A stretch of 36,454 nucleotides of DNA from a virus. The notes below the pieces were generated by a model. It made no database searches, was not told the DNA's origin, and saw only the letters and a list, made by a program, of their open reading frames with translations. Positions 7,111 to 13,139 of the stretch are shown in pieces (the stretch's first letter is position 1; each line of letters starts with the position of its first letter). The stretch is from the IMG/VR virus record IMGVR_UViG_3300009157_000010, positions 1 to 36,454 of that record. One strand, given 5' to 3'. The translations under genes were made by a program, and so were the position numbers.

Positions 7111-7386
7111 TAGAGGACTAGATGTAGGAGAATGTGGAATCGAACCACCAACAGAGTAGCGAACTCCTACACCAAGTTTCTCCTACATTTAATCCTCTAA
7201 ATTGTTAATGTTTCTCCTAGACTACCAGAAAGAGGAATGGGGCTTTGGCAGTTAACCTCACTCTTATCCTCTGTCCGATAGTCTAGGTTGTTAAATGTAC
7301 GTTTCCCTGCTTTGAGAATCTTTTAACTTAGGGTTCTGCTTCCTAAGGGTTCAGCTATTGTTTAAAGTTGTTCTGCTGTCTCAACT
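7111..7386 (-). ncRNA. Candidate structured non-coding RNA or leader with tRNA-like 3' domain
   Basis: No gene fits in this stretch. A strong minus-strand promoter (7393-7421) predicts a start at 7385-7386, exactly where the first closing stem begins. Three tRNA-sized units follow. Unit 1, 7384-7312, is closed by TTGAGA/TCTCAA and holds CTTAGG/CCTAAG and CAGC/GCTG helices plus a possible pseudoknot. Unit 2, 7287-7216, is closed by the 9-bp stem CCTAGACTA/TAGTCTAGG with an inner AGAGGA/TCCTCT helix. Unit 3, 7187-7124, is closed by the 10-bp stem TGTAGGAGAA/TTCTCCTACA, itself inside a TTTAGAGGA/TCCTCTAAA helix. Unit 3 contains GTGG-TTCGATT-CCAC, a perfect tRNA T-arm, and a GAGT/ACTC hairpin, but has no room for a D-arm. 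There is no terminator before the transglycosylase ATG, so it may be a long leader or a processed RNA. Confidence 0.6.
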
Positions 7387-7392
7387 GTAAAT

Positions 7393-7421
7393 AGTCTACC
7401 ACTATGGTTAGTGAGTGTCAA
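7393..7421 (-). promoter_or_regulatory. TTGACAC-class promoter for the structured RNA
   Basis: Minus strand: -35 TTGACA (7416-7421), 17-nt spacer, -10 TAGACT (7393-7398). The spacer core ACTAACCATA is shared with the rightward early promoter at 8475-8503. About 24 of 29 positions agree between the two, far more than promoter hexamers alone explain. Confidence 0.75.
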
Positions 7422-7430
7422 TAGGGATGA

Positions 7431-7679
7431 TTAATTAACTTTGGTAATAGCTAGAAATCTATTGGTCAAAATCATGTTTCCAACTCTGATAATTTTTTTA
7501 CCTTTTGCTAATTCTAGTAAGAAATATTCTTTTTCTTCTGGTGTTATCCAAACGTGGTGACTATAACTAATATCCACTCTCCAACATTTGTGAGAACTCC
7601 ATTCACTTCTGTCTATATCAATTATTTCTGGTTGTTTAACTTCTAAATTAGATTGATACTTCGTTACTTTGTTTTCCAT
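7431..7679 (-). CDS. Small phage protein of unknown function
   Basis: An 82-residue protein, beta-rich, with conserved-looking WRVDISYSHHVWITPEEKEY and KKIIRVGNMILT segments. It overlaps the 3' end of the replication gene by 32 bases, so it is coupled to it. No recognisable family. Confidence 0.6.
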   Translation of the reverse strand: MENKVTKYQSNLEVKQPEIIDIDRSEWSSHKCWRVDISYSHHVWITPEEKEYFLLELAKGKKIIRVGNMILTNRFLAITKVN

Positions 7680-8304
7680 AGTCTTGTTTAATTTTTAATG
7701 AGTCTCTCTTAACCCAATCCCTAAGGCCGGAGAGATAGTTTTTATAATAATTCTTTTGGGGATTCTTTTCGTGCCAATTAATTAGGTCGTCTAATTTACT
7801 TCTAACAAAACTAACTGGCACTTGGTATTTTTCTGATATGTCTTCAAAATCTTCCTCCTTTAAATCCTCTATCTTATTATATTTACTATTATTATTACTA
7901 TTACATGTACTATTAGTACCCCCACTATACCCCACCGTAACCTCTGGGGTGGGGTACTCTTTTACGTTAATTAAGGTATTTTTTATACTATCAGGAATTA
8001 AAGCCATTTCTTTACTAATAGCCTTCTCAAAACTCTCTCCAACAAAATTGTTATATCCCTGAGCATTGACTACATAAACCCACCCATTAGAAAAAACAAC
8101 CTTAGGAAATAACTCTTTCTTTACTTTATCTAATTCCTTTACCTTAGTATCGAATAATATCTGTCTATCAGAAATTTCATAACAACCACTAAAACCAATA
8201 CTTTCGTTAGTTAATAAATAGAGAAAAATTAATCTAGCATTTTGGCTTAAATCGTAAAACCAATCGTCTTTCCATATTTTAGTGTATACCTTCCTTTGTT
8301 TCAC
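7648..8304 (-). CDS. Replisome organizer-like replication initiator
   Basis: A GTG start at 8302-8304 is chosen because GGAGG lies 5 nt before it. The in-frame TTG further up is inside that ribosome site. The protein is about 218 residues. Residues 1-100 (KVYTKIWKDDWFYDLSQNARLIF, split, then GCYEISDRQILFDTKV and a GWVYVVNAQGYNNF segment) match the winged-helix head of phage replisome organizers and DnaD-like initiators. An Asn/Ser-rich linker leads to a helical C-terminal region with YYKNYLSGLRDWV. It would bind the origin and recruit the host helicase, fitting a phage with no polymerase or helicase of its own. It heads the leftward operon behind an attenuator (8322-8404). Confidence 0.7.
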   Translation of the reverse strand: MKQRKVYTKIWKDDWFYDLSQNARLIFLYLLTNESIGFSGCYEISDRQILFDTKVKELDKVKKELFPKVVFSNGWVYVVNAQGYNNFVGESFEKAISKEMALIPDSIKNTLINVKEYPTPEVTVGYSGGTNSTCNSNNNSKYNKIEDLKEEDFEDISEKYQVPVSFVRSKLDDLINWHEKNPQKNYYKNYLSGLRDWVKRDSLKIKQDYGKQSNEVSI

Positions 8305-8321
8305 TAAAACCTCCAATCCAA

Positions 8322-8404
8322 TAAAAAGCCCAAGGCAGAGTTATGAGACAACACCTTGGACTTATTGCTGGACTTGAAATTTTTAACTCTTATTTGTTGT
8401 CTCA
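8322..8404 (-). terminator. Attenuator before the replication gene, possible pseudoknot
   Basis: On the minus strand an 8-bp stem (GTCCAAGG at 8361-8354 with CCTTGGGC at 8335-8328) followed by TTTTTA forms an intrinsic terminator 18 nt before the GTG. Its loop contains TGTTGTCTCA (8353-8344), a perfect 10-base complement of TGAGACAACA just upstream (8404-8395). The two helices interlock as an H-type pseudoknot or compete. A direct repeat of TGGACTT lies between them on the plus strand. A weak -10 (TATAGT) lies upstream at about 8411-8416. Confidence 0.65.
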
Positions 8405-8474
8405 TACTATCACTATACTATTTCTAAAACTAAAATAAAGTATGATGAAATATATCAAGTTATCTACTTACTTG

Positions 8475-8503
8475 TTGACACTGACTAACCATAATGCTAT
8501 ATT
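8475..8503 (+). promoter_or_regulatory. Rightward early promoter
   Basis: Plus strand: -35 TTGACA (8475-8480), 17-nt spacer, -10 TATATT (8498-8503). The leader is about 20 nt and A-rich with no Shine-Dalgarno before the ATG at 8531. It shares TTGACACT-N-ACTAACCATA with the leftward promoter at 7393-7421, suggesting one regulator binds both. Confidence 0.8.
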
Positions 8504-8530
8504 CACTTATTACTAAATTAAACAAACAAA

Positions 8531-8737
8531 ATGACACAAGATCAAAAAGATACCATTGAAAGAGACTTTAATGAAAGTATGTTAAAAGATATTGAAGAAA
8601 CTAAATTATTAGAAGAAGAAAAACTTAGAGAAATCCCTGATATGACAGAAGATGAAGAAAATGCTTTTGAAAATGAAAGACAAGGTGGTAAAAGTATTTT
8701 TGATGATTCAGAAGATTTAGATGATAACCAATACTAA
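8531..8737 (+). CDS. Small acidic protein, first gene of the early operon
   Basis: A 68-residue protein, strongly acidic (many Asp/Glu, ending DDSEDLDDNQY) and mostly helical. Small acidic early phage proteins often mimic DNA or bind host enzymes, but nothing here proves that. It is first after the early promoter. No recognisable family. Confidence 0.6.
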   Translation: MTQDQKDTIERDFNESMLKDIEETKLLEEEKLREIPDMTEDEENAFENERQGGKSIFDDSEDLDDNQY

Positions 8738-8739
8738 CT

Positions 8740-8874
8740 ATGAACTCAATAAAAGAATACAAATTAAAATGGAAACTAAAAAAACAATTAGATACCATTA
8801 TTTTAGAAAGTAACATGTCTCCTAAAACGGTAATTGAAATGTTAGAAGAACTTATTAATTTATATAAAAACTAA
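8740..8874 (+). CDS. 44-residue helical microprotein
   Basis: ATG two bases after the stop of the first early gene. TAATG overlap with the next. Reads as a helix pair with a KLKWKLKKQLD start and MSPKTVIEMLEELINLY. Unknown. Confidence 0.5.
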   Translation: MNSIKEYKLKWKLKKQLDTIILESNMSPKTVIEMLEELINLYKN

Positions 8875-9452
8875 TGGATAAAACATTAAAAGATAAAGCA
8901 ATCAATTTTAAAGGTAAAGAATATGTTGAAGTCAAAGAGAGGGTTAAATTTTTCAATGATACTTATAAAAACGGTTCAATCATAACTGAAAGACTTAATG
9001 TAGACGGTAAAGAATATTTTAAAGCTACTGTATGTCCTGATGTAGATAGACCACTAAGAATATTTACCGGACACTCTCAAGCCTCATTTTCTGATACTAC
9101 AAGTTTCGTCAATAAAACTTCGGCTACTGAAAATGCTGAAACCTCAGCAGTAGGCCGAGCATTAGCATTAATGGGTATTGGTGTTATTGACTCAATAGCT
9201 AGTATGGACGAGATTAACAAGACTACCTACACCTCACCAAGTCCTCTTAAACAATCAAATACTGATGAAGTAGTAAGAGAACCTATTGATATGTCAAAGT
9301 CTCCAACTGATGTCGATAATGAGTTTAACAAATCTACTTGCCAAAACTGTGGAGCAAAGATTGCTATTAGTAAACAAGGAAAACCATATTGTACTAATAG
9401 ATGTTGGTTGCCAGAAAATAGACACTTTATTACAGAATTTAAAAACAAATAA
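8874..9452 (+). CDS. Probable ssDNA-annealing/recombination protein with C-terminal zinc finger
   Basis: A 192-residue protein. The central segment NAETSAVGRALALMGIG (about residues 85-101) is the signature seen in many phage early proteins of the Rad52/ERF-like annealing type. N-terminal strands with VKFFNDTY and GSIITERL precede it. After a Ser/Pro linker, residues about 155-180 have CQNCGAK and YCTNRCW, a zinc knuckle. Such proteins coat and anneal single-stranded DNA during phage replication and recombination. The family call is by recognition of the GRALA motif and is moderate. It is translationally coupled to genes on both sides (TAATG). Confidence 0.55.
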   Translation: MDKTLKDKAINFKGKEYVEVKERVKFFNDTYKNGSIITERLNVDGKEYFKATVCPDVDRPLRIFTGHSQASFSDTTSFVNKTSATENAETSAVGRALALMGIGVIDSIASMDEINKTTYTSPSPLKQSNTDEVVREPIDMSKSPTDVDNEFNKSTCQNCGAKIAISKQGKPYCTNRCWLPENRHFITEFKNK

Positions 9453-9790
9453 TGAAAAAAATACAATGTCACTCAATTATTACTGGTATAAGAGCCAGAG
9501 TAGATGGAAGTTTAGGTTTGACACTTTCAACACCTGAACTAACAGCAGAGGAAAAAGTGGCTTTTATGGAGTTACAAAATATGGATTGTAAAACCCTATT
9601 TGAACCATTATCAGAGAAAGCCGATCTGATAGAAGTAAAAGGTGAAACAGAAACTAAGACATCTAGTCAAAGATTAAGAGGTTGTTTATTTGTACTTTGG
9701 GAACAAGAAGGTAAACAGGGAGAATTTGAACAATTCTACAAAACTAAGATGGAAAAGATTATTGATTGGGTTAAGGGAAAATTAGAATAA
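9452..9790 (+). CDS. Conserved phage early protein of unknown function
   Basis: A 112-residue protein. The pattern KTSSQRLRGCLFVLWEQEG followed by FYKTKMEKIIDWVKGKL is a recurring signature of a small protein found next to recombination genes in many phages. The N-terminal half is beta-rich (GIRARVDGSLGLTLSTPEL). Biochemical function is not established. Context suggests work with the annealing-like protein just upstream. Confidence 0.6.
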   Translation: MKKIQCHSIITGIRARVDGSLGLTLSTPELTAEEKVAFMELQNMDCKTLFEPLSEKADLIEVKGETETKTSSQRLRGCLFVLWEQEGKQGEFEQFYKTKMEKIIDWVKGKLE

Positions 9791-9814
9791 TCATCCACCA
9801 AGATTTATATAATT

Positions 9815-9976
9815 ATGAAAATAAAAAAAACATTATTCAAAACAGAAATATCAATCCGACCAGATGAATTATCAAATTTTATTCATTATGATAGATTTGG
9901 TCAAATAAGTAGTTTGTTTAGATGGATAAAAAAGAATTTTAAATTAGATTTATTTCCTAAAAAAAATGATTTATAA
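9815..9976 (+). CDS. 53-residue protein of unknown function
   Basis: A basic frame with two segments, TEISIRPDELSNFI and a Lys/Phe-rich end. It overlaps the helix-turn-helix gene by 11 bases. No recognisable family. Confidence 0.45.
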   Translation: MKIKKTLFKTEISIRPDELSNFIHYDRFGQISSLFRWIKKNFKLDLFPKKNDL

Positions 9977-10166
9977 ACTACAAAAAGAACTAGATAAACT
10001 CTTAACCAGACAAGAGATACACGATATTACTGGTATCCCTATGAGGACTCTAAATGAGTGGATACAAAAGAAAAGATTACCTGTGTATCATCTACGTAAT
10101 GGAGCTAAGTATGGGATACGTTTAATTGATGTTCCAAGTTATTTGCGATTACCTAAAAAGAAATGA
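9966..10166 (+). CDS. Small helix-turn-helix (MerR/excisionase-like) DNA-binding protein
   Basis: A 66-residue protein. LLTRQEIHDITGIPMRTLNEW (residues 12-32) followed by IQKKRLPVYHL is the winged helix-turn-helix of the MerR/Xis class. No integrase is present, so a transcription regulator acting on the shared promoter spacer or the late promoters is more likely than an excisionase. ATGA overlap with the next gene. Confidence 0.65.
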   Translation: MIYKLQKELDKLLTRQEIHDITGIPMRTLNEWIQKKRLPVYHLRNGAKYGIRLIDVPSYLRLPKKK

Positions 10167-10528
10167 AAACCTTGAAAGATACAATACAAAATATTCTCTT
10201 AACAAAACCAGAAACCAGAGATAGTGATAAGAAATTGATCTGGAAAATTTGGACTGAACTAGGACTAATTAAAACTAGAATGAATGGATATAGCGTTGAT
10301 GATATTATTACCGAAGAAGATTTTATGAAAGCACCAAGTCCGGAATCAATTAGACGTTGTAGGCAAGCGCTACAAAGAAGTGACCTATTATTAGGTAAAA
10401 ACCTTATTCAACCCACTCCAAAAGTTAAGGAAAAGCGCCATGAATTATCAAAGGAAAAGGGTTTTTCTTATATAGCAGGAAAATTACCAGTTTGGAATCC
10501 TGAAAAACAAACTTATGAAACTAACTAA
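10163..10528 (+). CDS. Conserved phage early protein of unknown function
   Basis: A 121-residue protein. Residues 8-35 (LLTKPETRDSDKKLIWKIW) and PESIRRCRQALQ near 70 resemble an uncharacterised phage early protein often found in replication blocks. Predicted helical, possibly winged-helix. The C-terminal tail is basic. Coupled to the helix-turn-helix gene upstream. Confidence 0.5.
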   Translation: MKTLKDTIQNILLTKPETRDSDKKLIWKIWTELGLIKTRMNGYSVDDIITEEDFMKAPSPESIRRCRQALQRSDLLLGKNLIQPTPKVKEKRHELSKEKGFSYIAGKLPVWNPEKQTYETN

Positions 10529-10670
10529 AAACCAAATGGCTATCTTATATCAACTCATCTTTAATGAATTAGGTAGAGTAAATAGACAAACTTCACCAAA
10601 TTACGCTGATTCTTTACAAGAACTTGAATTAATTTTTAGTAAAGAGTATGACAAAAATAGATCCTTGTGA
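10515..10670 (+). CDS. 51-residue helical microprotein
   Basis: Overlaps both neighbours (14 bases upstream, 23 downstream). Reads as two helices, QMAILYQLIFNELG and DSLQELELIFSKEY. Unknown. Confidence 0.45.
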   Translation: MKLTKNQMAILYQLIFNELGRVNRQTSPNYADSLQELELIFSKEYDKNRSL

Positions 10671-11031
10671 TTTAGTTAGAAAACATAAGGTAGAAAATCC
10701 TTTTAAAGAAGTAGATAGAGCCAAAGTTACTAATCCTTATGAAGAAGAAGAAAGTTTGATAACAGACGAAGAAAAGAAAAAACTAACCTTTCCTGAATAT
10801 GTTAGAAAAAATAATATAGTAAGAGATGAAAAGGTTGGTATTAAGGAAAAATTTAAACCTCTCCCATATATCTCTAGTAATGAAAAATATACAGAATTTA
10901 GTAAACAATATTATTCTGATCTAAAAAGGATAACTACTCAAAGACTTCATATAAGATGGTTTGATGTTGGTTTAACAAAGAAATGGAATATGGGTCATAG
11001 ATTTAGTAACGCTAAAAAATATGAAATATGA
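10648..11031 (+). CDS. Early phage protein of unknown function
   Basis: A 127-residue, Lys/Glu-rich protein. The N-terminal 60 residues look disordered with two repeats of the pattern NPxxE (ENPFKEVD, TNPYEEEE), and a short basic C-terminal segment (RLHIRWFDVGLTKKW) follows. The repeats suggest short linear motifs for a partner. No recognisable family. Confidence 0.5.
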   Translation: MTKIDPCDLVRKHKVENPFKEVDRAKVTNPYEEEESLITDEEKKKLTFPEYVRKNNIVRDEKVGIKEKFKPLPYISSNEKYTEFSKQYYSDLKRITTQRLHIRWFDVGLTKKWNMGHRFSNAKKYEI

Positions 11032-11224
11032 CGAACCAGAGGCAAATGAGTGGGTAATGCCAATAATGAAAGGTTATAAATTATCTTGTTGTGATTGTGG
11101 GCTAGTTCACGAAATGGATTTTAGAATAGTTAATAAAAGAGTAGAATTTAGAGCCAGAAGGAATAATAGAGCAACGGGACAAGTTAGAAGATATATGAAA
11201 AACTATGAGAAGGAGACGAAATGA
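11021..11224 (+). CDS. Conserved small CCxC phage protein
   Basis: A 67-residue protein: MKGYKLSCCDCGLVHEMDF (about residues 17-35) followed by VEFRARRNNRATGQVRR. This combination of a Cys cluster and a basic arginine helix is a common, uncharacterised small phage protein, probably nucleic-acid binding through zinc. Overlaps both neighbours. Confidence 0.65.
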   Translation: MKYDEPEANEWVMPIMKGYKLSCCDCGLVHEMDFRIVNKRVEFRARRNNRATGQVRRYMKNYEKETK

Positions 11225-11400
11225 ATATACTCTGTAAAATATTTGGACATAGAGCAACCAAGCATATTTCTTGGAGTTATTTATTAGACTCTGCTATTAA
11301 TTTTACTATTAGTCCAATGTTTGATAACCGAGGGAAAAAATATATTCACAAGTATTTATATTGTAAAAGATGTAAAGAAAAAGTATGCGAAGAAAAGTAA
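11221..11400 (+). CDS. DUF1660-like small zinc protein
   Basis: A 59-residue protein with the head LCKIFGHRA and a C-terminal YCKRCKEKVC. The LxCxxFGH...CxxC layout is that of small phage zinc proteins of the DUF1660 type. It overlaps the NinG/HNH-like gene by 16 bases. Function unknown. Confidence 0.55.
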   Translation: MNILCKIFGHRATKHISWSYLLDSAINFTISPMFDNRGKKYIHKYLYCKRCKEKVCEEK

Positions 11401-11867
11401 ATCAGTCTAAGGCTATCTTTGACCAGATATATAACGTCTATAAGAACGTAAAGCCTAAGTGTAAAGGGAAGATAGTTAATAAAAAGAAACGTAAAAAGAA
11501 CCCTCTTAATAAGCTCCTAGACTCGTTATGGAGTAAAGCAGTTAAATTACTCGCCAAAGAGAGATGTGAATACTGTGGGTCAACTGAATACTTAAATTCT
11601 CATCACGTAATAGGACGTAGAAACTTTGGGGTTAGGTGGAACGTAAATAATGGAGTATGTTTGTGTGCCAAGTGCCACCAGTTTAGTAGTAAGTTTTCAG
11701 CTCATCAAACTCCTACATTGTTCTCAGATTGGATACAAAAGAAGAGAGGTAAGGAGTGGTATAGTCAGTTAATTATGATGTCTACTATGATAAAGCCAGA
11801 TAAAGAAGAAACGAAGAAAGAATTGGAAACTATTATCTATGGCAAACCTAAGTCACTCCCTTTCTAA
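11385..11867 (+). CDS. NinG/HNH-like recombination nuclease
   Basis: A 160-residue protein with a very basic N-terminus (residues 1-45). The core at 64-100 has CEYCGS, then LNSHHVIGRRNFGVRWNV and GVCLCAKCH, a zinc-stabilised HNH (His-Me) fold as in lambda NinG and related phage recombination or Holliday-junction nucleases. It is the last early gene. The stop codon runs into the late-operon terminator on the other strand. A general HNH nuclease (including packaging-type) is the alternative. Confidence 0.65.
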   Translation: MRRKVNQSKAIFDQIYNVYKNVKPKCKGKIVNKKKRKKNPLNKLLDSLWSKAVKLLAKERCEYCGSTEYLNSHHVIGRRNFGVRWNVNNGVCLCAKCHQFSSKFSAHQTPTLFSDWIQKKRGKEWYSQLIMMSTMIKPDKEETKKELETIIYGKPKSLPF

Positions 11868-11904
11868 AAAAATACTGAGCCAAAAAATTAATCTTGACCC
11901 AGTA
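11866..11904 (-). terminator. Terminator of the leftward late operon
   Basis: An 11-bp minus-strand stem (TACTGGGTCAA/TTGGCTCAGTA with G-U pairs) followed by seven U at 11866-11872. It lies 8 bases after the last late gene and touches the stop codon of the last early gene, so it insulates the convergent boundary. Confidence 0.85.
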
Positions 11905-11911
11905 AAGTTAT

Positions 11912-12259
11912 CTATTTTAACACACTAGGATTACTTCTAAACATCCTATCTGGTACTAGGTCTAATTCTTCATTAAAAGCCATATTTGATAGGTAAACTC
12001 GTGTCTGAATATCATTATGAAAGTAATTATCATCTAAGAAGTGTAAGTGTTCGTGAGTTTGAATATAGAGTGGAACAATGTTTTGCCTGCTATTTATAGG
12101 AAATCCGTCTGGTAATCTACCCTCTTTCTTATCTCGGCGTTCCACAATATGGTGGAAATTTATTCTTTTGTCTTTGGAGCTTAAATTTAACTCTTTTCGG
12201 AGTTCTTTTTTTACTTGTTTGTATGACCTCTCAGTTCCCACGGAGTAGATAACAAACAA
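11912..12259 (-). CDS. HNH-like protein, last gene of the late operon
   Basis: A 115-residue frame with NFHHIVERRDKKEGR near residues 33-47 and NIVPLYIQTHEHLHFLDD near 61-78, the two His clusters of an HNH/His-Me nuclease, but without the CxxC zinc pairs of the early nuclease. The start is unclear: TTG at 12259 or GTG at 12241, neither with a Shine-Dalgarno. It overlaps a 29-residue membrane peptide in another frame. It could be a shortened homing nuclease. Confidence 0.5.
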   Translation of the reverse strand: MFVIYSVGTERSYKQVKKELRKELNLSSKDKRINFHHIVERRDKKEGRLPDGFPINSRQNIVPLYIQTHEHLHFLDDNYFHNDIQTRVYLSNMAFNEELDLVPDRMFRSNPSVLK

Positions 12260-12320
12260 CTAATACAGAGATGAGTAAAGCAAGACACTTAACTAATTCG
12301 TATATGTTTTTATTAGTCAT
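12231..12320 (-). CDS. 29-residue membrane peptide
   Basis: ATG at 12320, then one transmembrane helix (ELVKCLALLISVLVVCYLL) and an RGN tail. It sits in the lysis region between the holin-like gene and the HNH-like gene. A role as small holin, antiholin or spanin-like peptide is possible but unproven. Confidence 0.4.
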   Translation of the reverse strand: MTNKNIYELVKCLALLISVLVVCYLLRGN

Positions 12321-12368
12321 TATTTTAATTACCGCAAATTAATGCGGTTTATGATAAACTATATTATA

Positions 12369-12430
12369 GACTTGCTTATTGTTACATCAAAAGTAACCAT
12401 CTCCCCAGATTTTAAGCGAGTCTTTTTTTT
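12369..12430 (+). terminator. Rightward terminator with nested hairpin
   Basis: Plus strand: outer 9-bp stem GACTTGCTT/AAGCGAGTC (one G-U) enclosing a GTTAC/GTAAC hairpin and a single-stranded CATCTCCCCAG, followed by eight T. A separate ACCGC/GCGGT hairpin precedes it at 12331-12348. It would stop early rightward transcripts that pass the convergent boundary, before they run antisense to the lysis genes. No convincing promoter gives it its own RNA. Confidence 0.7.
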
Positions 12431-12432
12431 AT

Positions 12433-12633
12433 TTATCTTTCTTGAACGTATTTTTTAAGAATATCTATAACAACATTAAGACTCCATAGGTAGAGAGAAT
12501 AGAGAGCCTGTTTGACAGGAACTCCATTAGAAATAGCGGTGAGGAAAATAATAAGTGCTGGTGCTAAAAAGATTAAAGTATTCTTAGCCCACTTTTGGAC
12601 ATCTTCTTGATTAAGAGAGAATTTCTTTGACAT
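12433..12633 (-). CDS. Putative holin
   Basis: A 66-residue protein with an N-terminal amphipathic helix, one strong transmembrane segment (LIFLAPALIIFLTAISNG, about 19-36) and a second hydrophobic helix (ALYSLYLWSLNVVIDIL, about 43-59), ending in a charged KKYVQER tail. Two-helix layout, size and position next to the endolysin fit a holin that permeabilises the inner membrane at lysis. A hairpin (12642-12668) lies just before its ATG, which has no Shine-Dalgarno, so translation may be held back. Confidence 0.65.
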   Translation of the reverse strand: MSKKFSLNQEDVQKWAKNTLIFLAPALIIFLTAISNGVPVKQALYSLYLWSLNVVIDILKKYVQER

Positions 12634-12641
12634 TATTTTAT

Positions 12642-12668
12642 TTAGCAGAGTTTTTATTAGTCTGCTAA
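12642..12668 (-). promoter_or_regulatory. Hairpin upstream of the holin-like gene
   Basis: An 8-bp perfect stem TTAGCAGA/TCTGCTAA with an 11-nt loop, ending 8 bases before the holin ATG on the minus strand and without a U-run. It is not a terminator. More likely it affects translation or RNA processing between endolysin and holin. Confidence 0.5.
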
Positions 12669-12702
12669 TTTGCTTAATTTATAACTGTTGCCCTAACTTC
12701 AA

Positions 12703-13122
12703 CTACTTTCTAAACCTCAACCAACCTAATACTCCACGATAATCGTGATTGTAGTATCGGCAAGGAGACTTAGAAGGATAGTTTTGATCAAAGGAAATAA
12801 ATTTATTTACATTCGCACCAGTACAAATAGCAACGTGTCCGGCATATCCAGTAACAGGCCATTTCCAGTCCCAAAAAATTATGTCGCCTGGTTCGGGATA
12901 ATTATTGGGGGTGTTCTTAATCTTAGTAAATTTATCTGTTCCTAATAGAGGAAATCTTTTAAATATATTTTTGGCATAATCTGTCGGTGGGAGAGTATAA
13001 CCGTCTATCCCTAAAACATCTACACAATACTGTCTCATAAGGTCTACACATTGTGGACCAAATTTCTTATCGTAGTCAATGTATTTACCGTTATTCTTAT
13101 TTACAAAATCGTTTAGTTTCAT
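12703..13122 (-). CDS. CHAP-domain endolysin
   Basis: A 139-residue enzyme consisting of a single CHAP domain: catalytic Cys25 in GPQCVDLMRQY, His96 in GYAGHVAICTG and Asp/Asn in FDQN at 111-114. CHAP domains cleave peptide or amide bonds of peptidoglycan. There is no signal peptide and no binding domain, so export needs a holin. An extended -10 (13129-13137) puts the predicted RNA start on or next to the ATG, so the mRNA may be leaderless. Confidence 0.85.
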   Translation of the reverse strand: MKLNDFVNKNNGKYIDYDKKFGPQCVDLMRQYCVDVLGIDGYTLPPTDYAKNIFKRFPLLGTDKFTKIKNTPNNYPEPGDIIFWDWKWPVTGYAGHVAICTGANVNKFISFDQNYPSKSPCRYYNHDYRGVLGWLRFRK

Positions 13123-13128
13123 AATGTT

Positions 13129-13137
13129 ATTATAACA
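13129..13137 (-). promoter_or_regulatory. Extended -10 promoter for the endolysin
   Basis: TGTTATAAT on the minus strand with no clear -35. The -10 ends 7 bases before the endolysin ATG, so the expected start point falls at the ATG itself. Confidence 0.55.
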
Positions 13138-13139
13138 CT

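Noticed and set aside
7124-7187. Ordinary tRNA gene or integrase attachment site
   Set aside because: Too short for four arms, no sensible anticodon loop, no CCA or proper discriminator, and the genome has no integrase.
7111-7386. Group I intron on either strand (P7-like AGACTA/TAGTCT pair and a GCAGGGAAAC segment beside a nearby homing endonuclease)
   Set aside because: The P, Q, R and S elements do not occur in the required order, there are no flanking exons of one gene, and the endonuclease lies 560 bp away outside the structure.
9227-9537. Extra frames overlapping the annealing-like gene on both strands
   Set aside because: They lie wholly inside a well-supported gene with a zinc-finger end and have no start signals.
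9966-10166. Excisionase implying a temperate life style
   Set aside because: No integrase, repressor or attachment site is seen. A helix-turn-helix regulator is enough to explain it.
12369-12430. Separate small regulatory RNA with an anti-Shine-Dalgarno CTCCCC loop
   Set aside because: No promoter can be placed at the right distance upstream (the nearest TATTAT would start inside the stem). A rightward terminator is the simpler reading.
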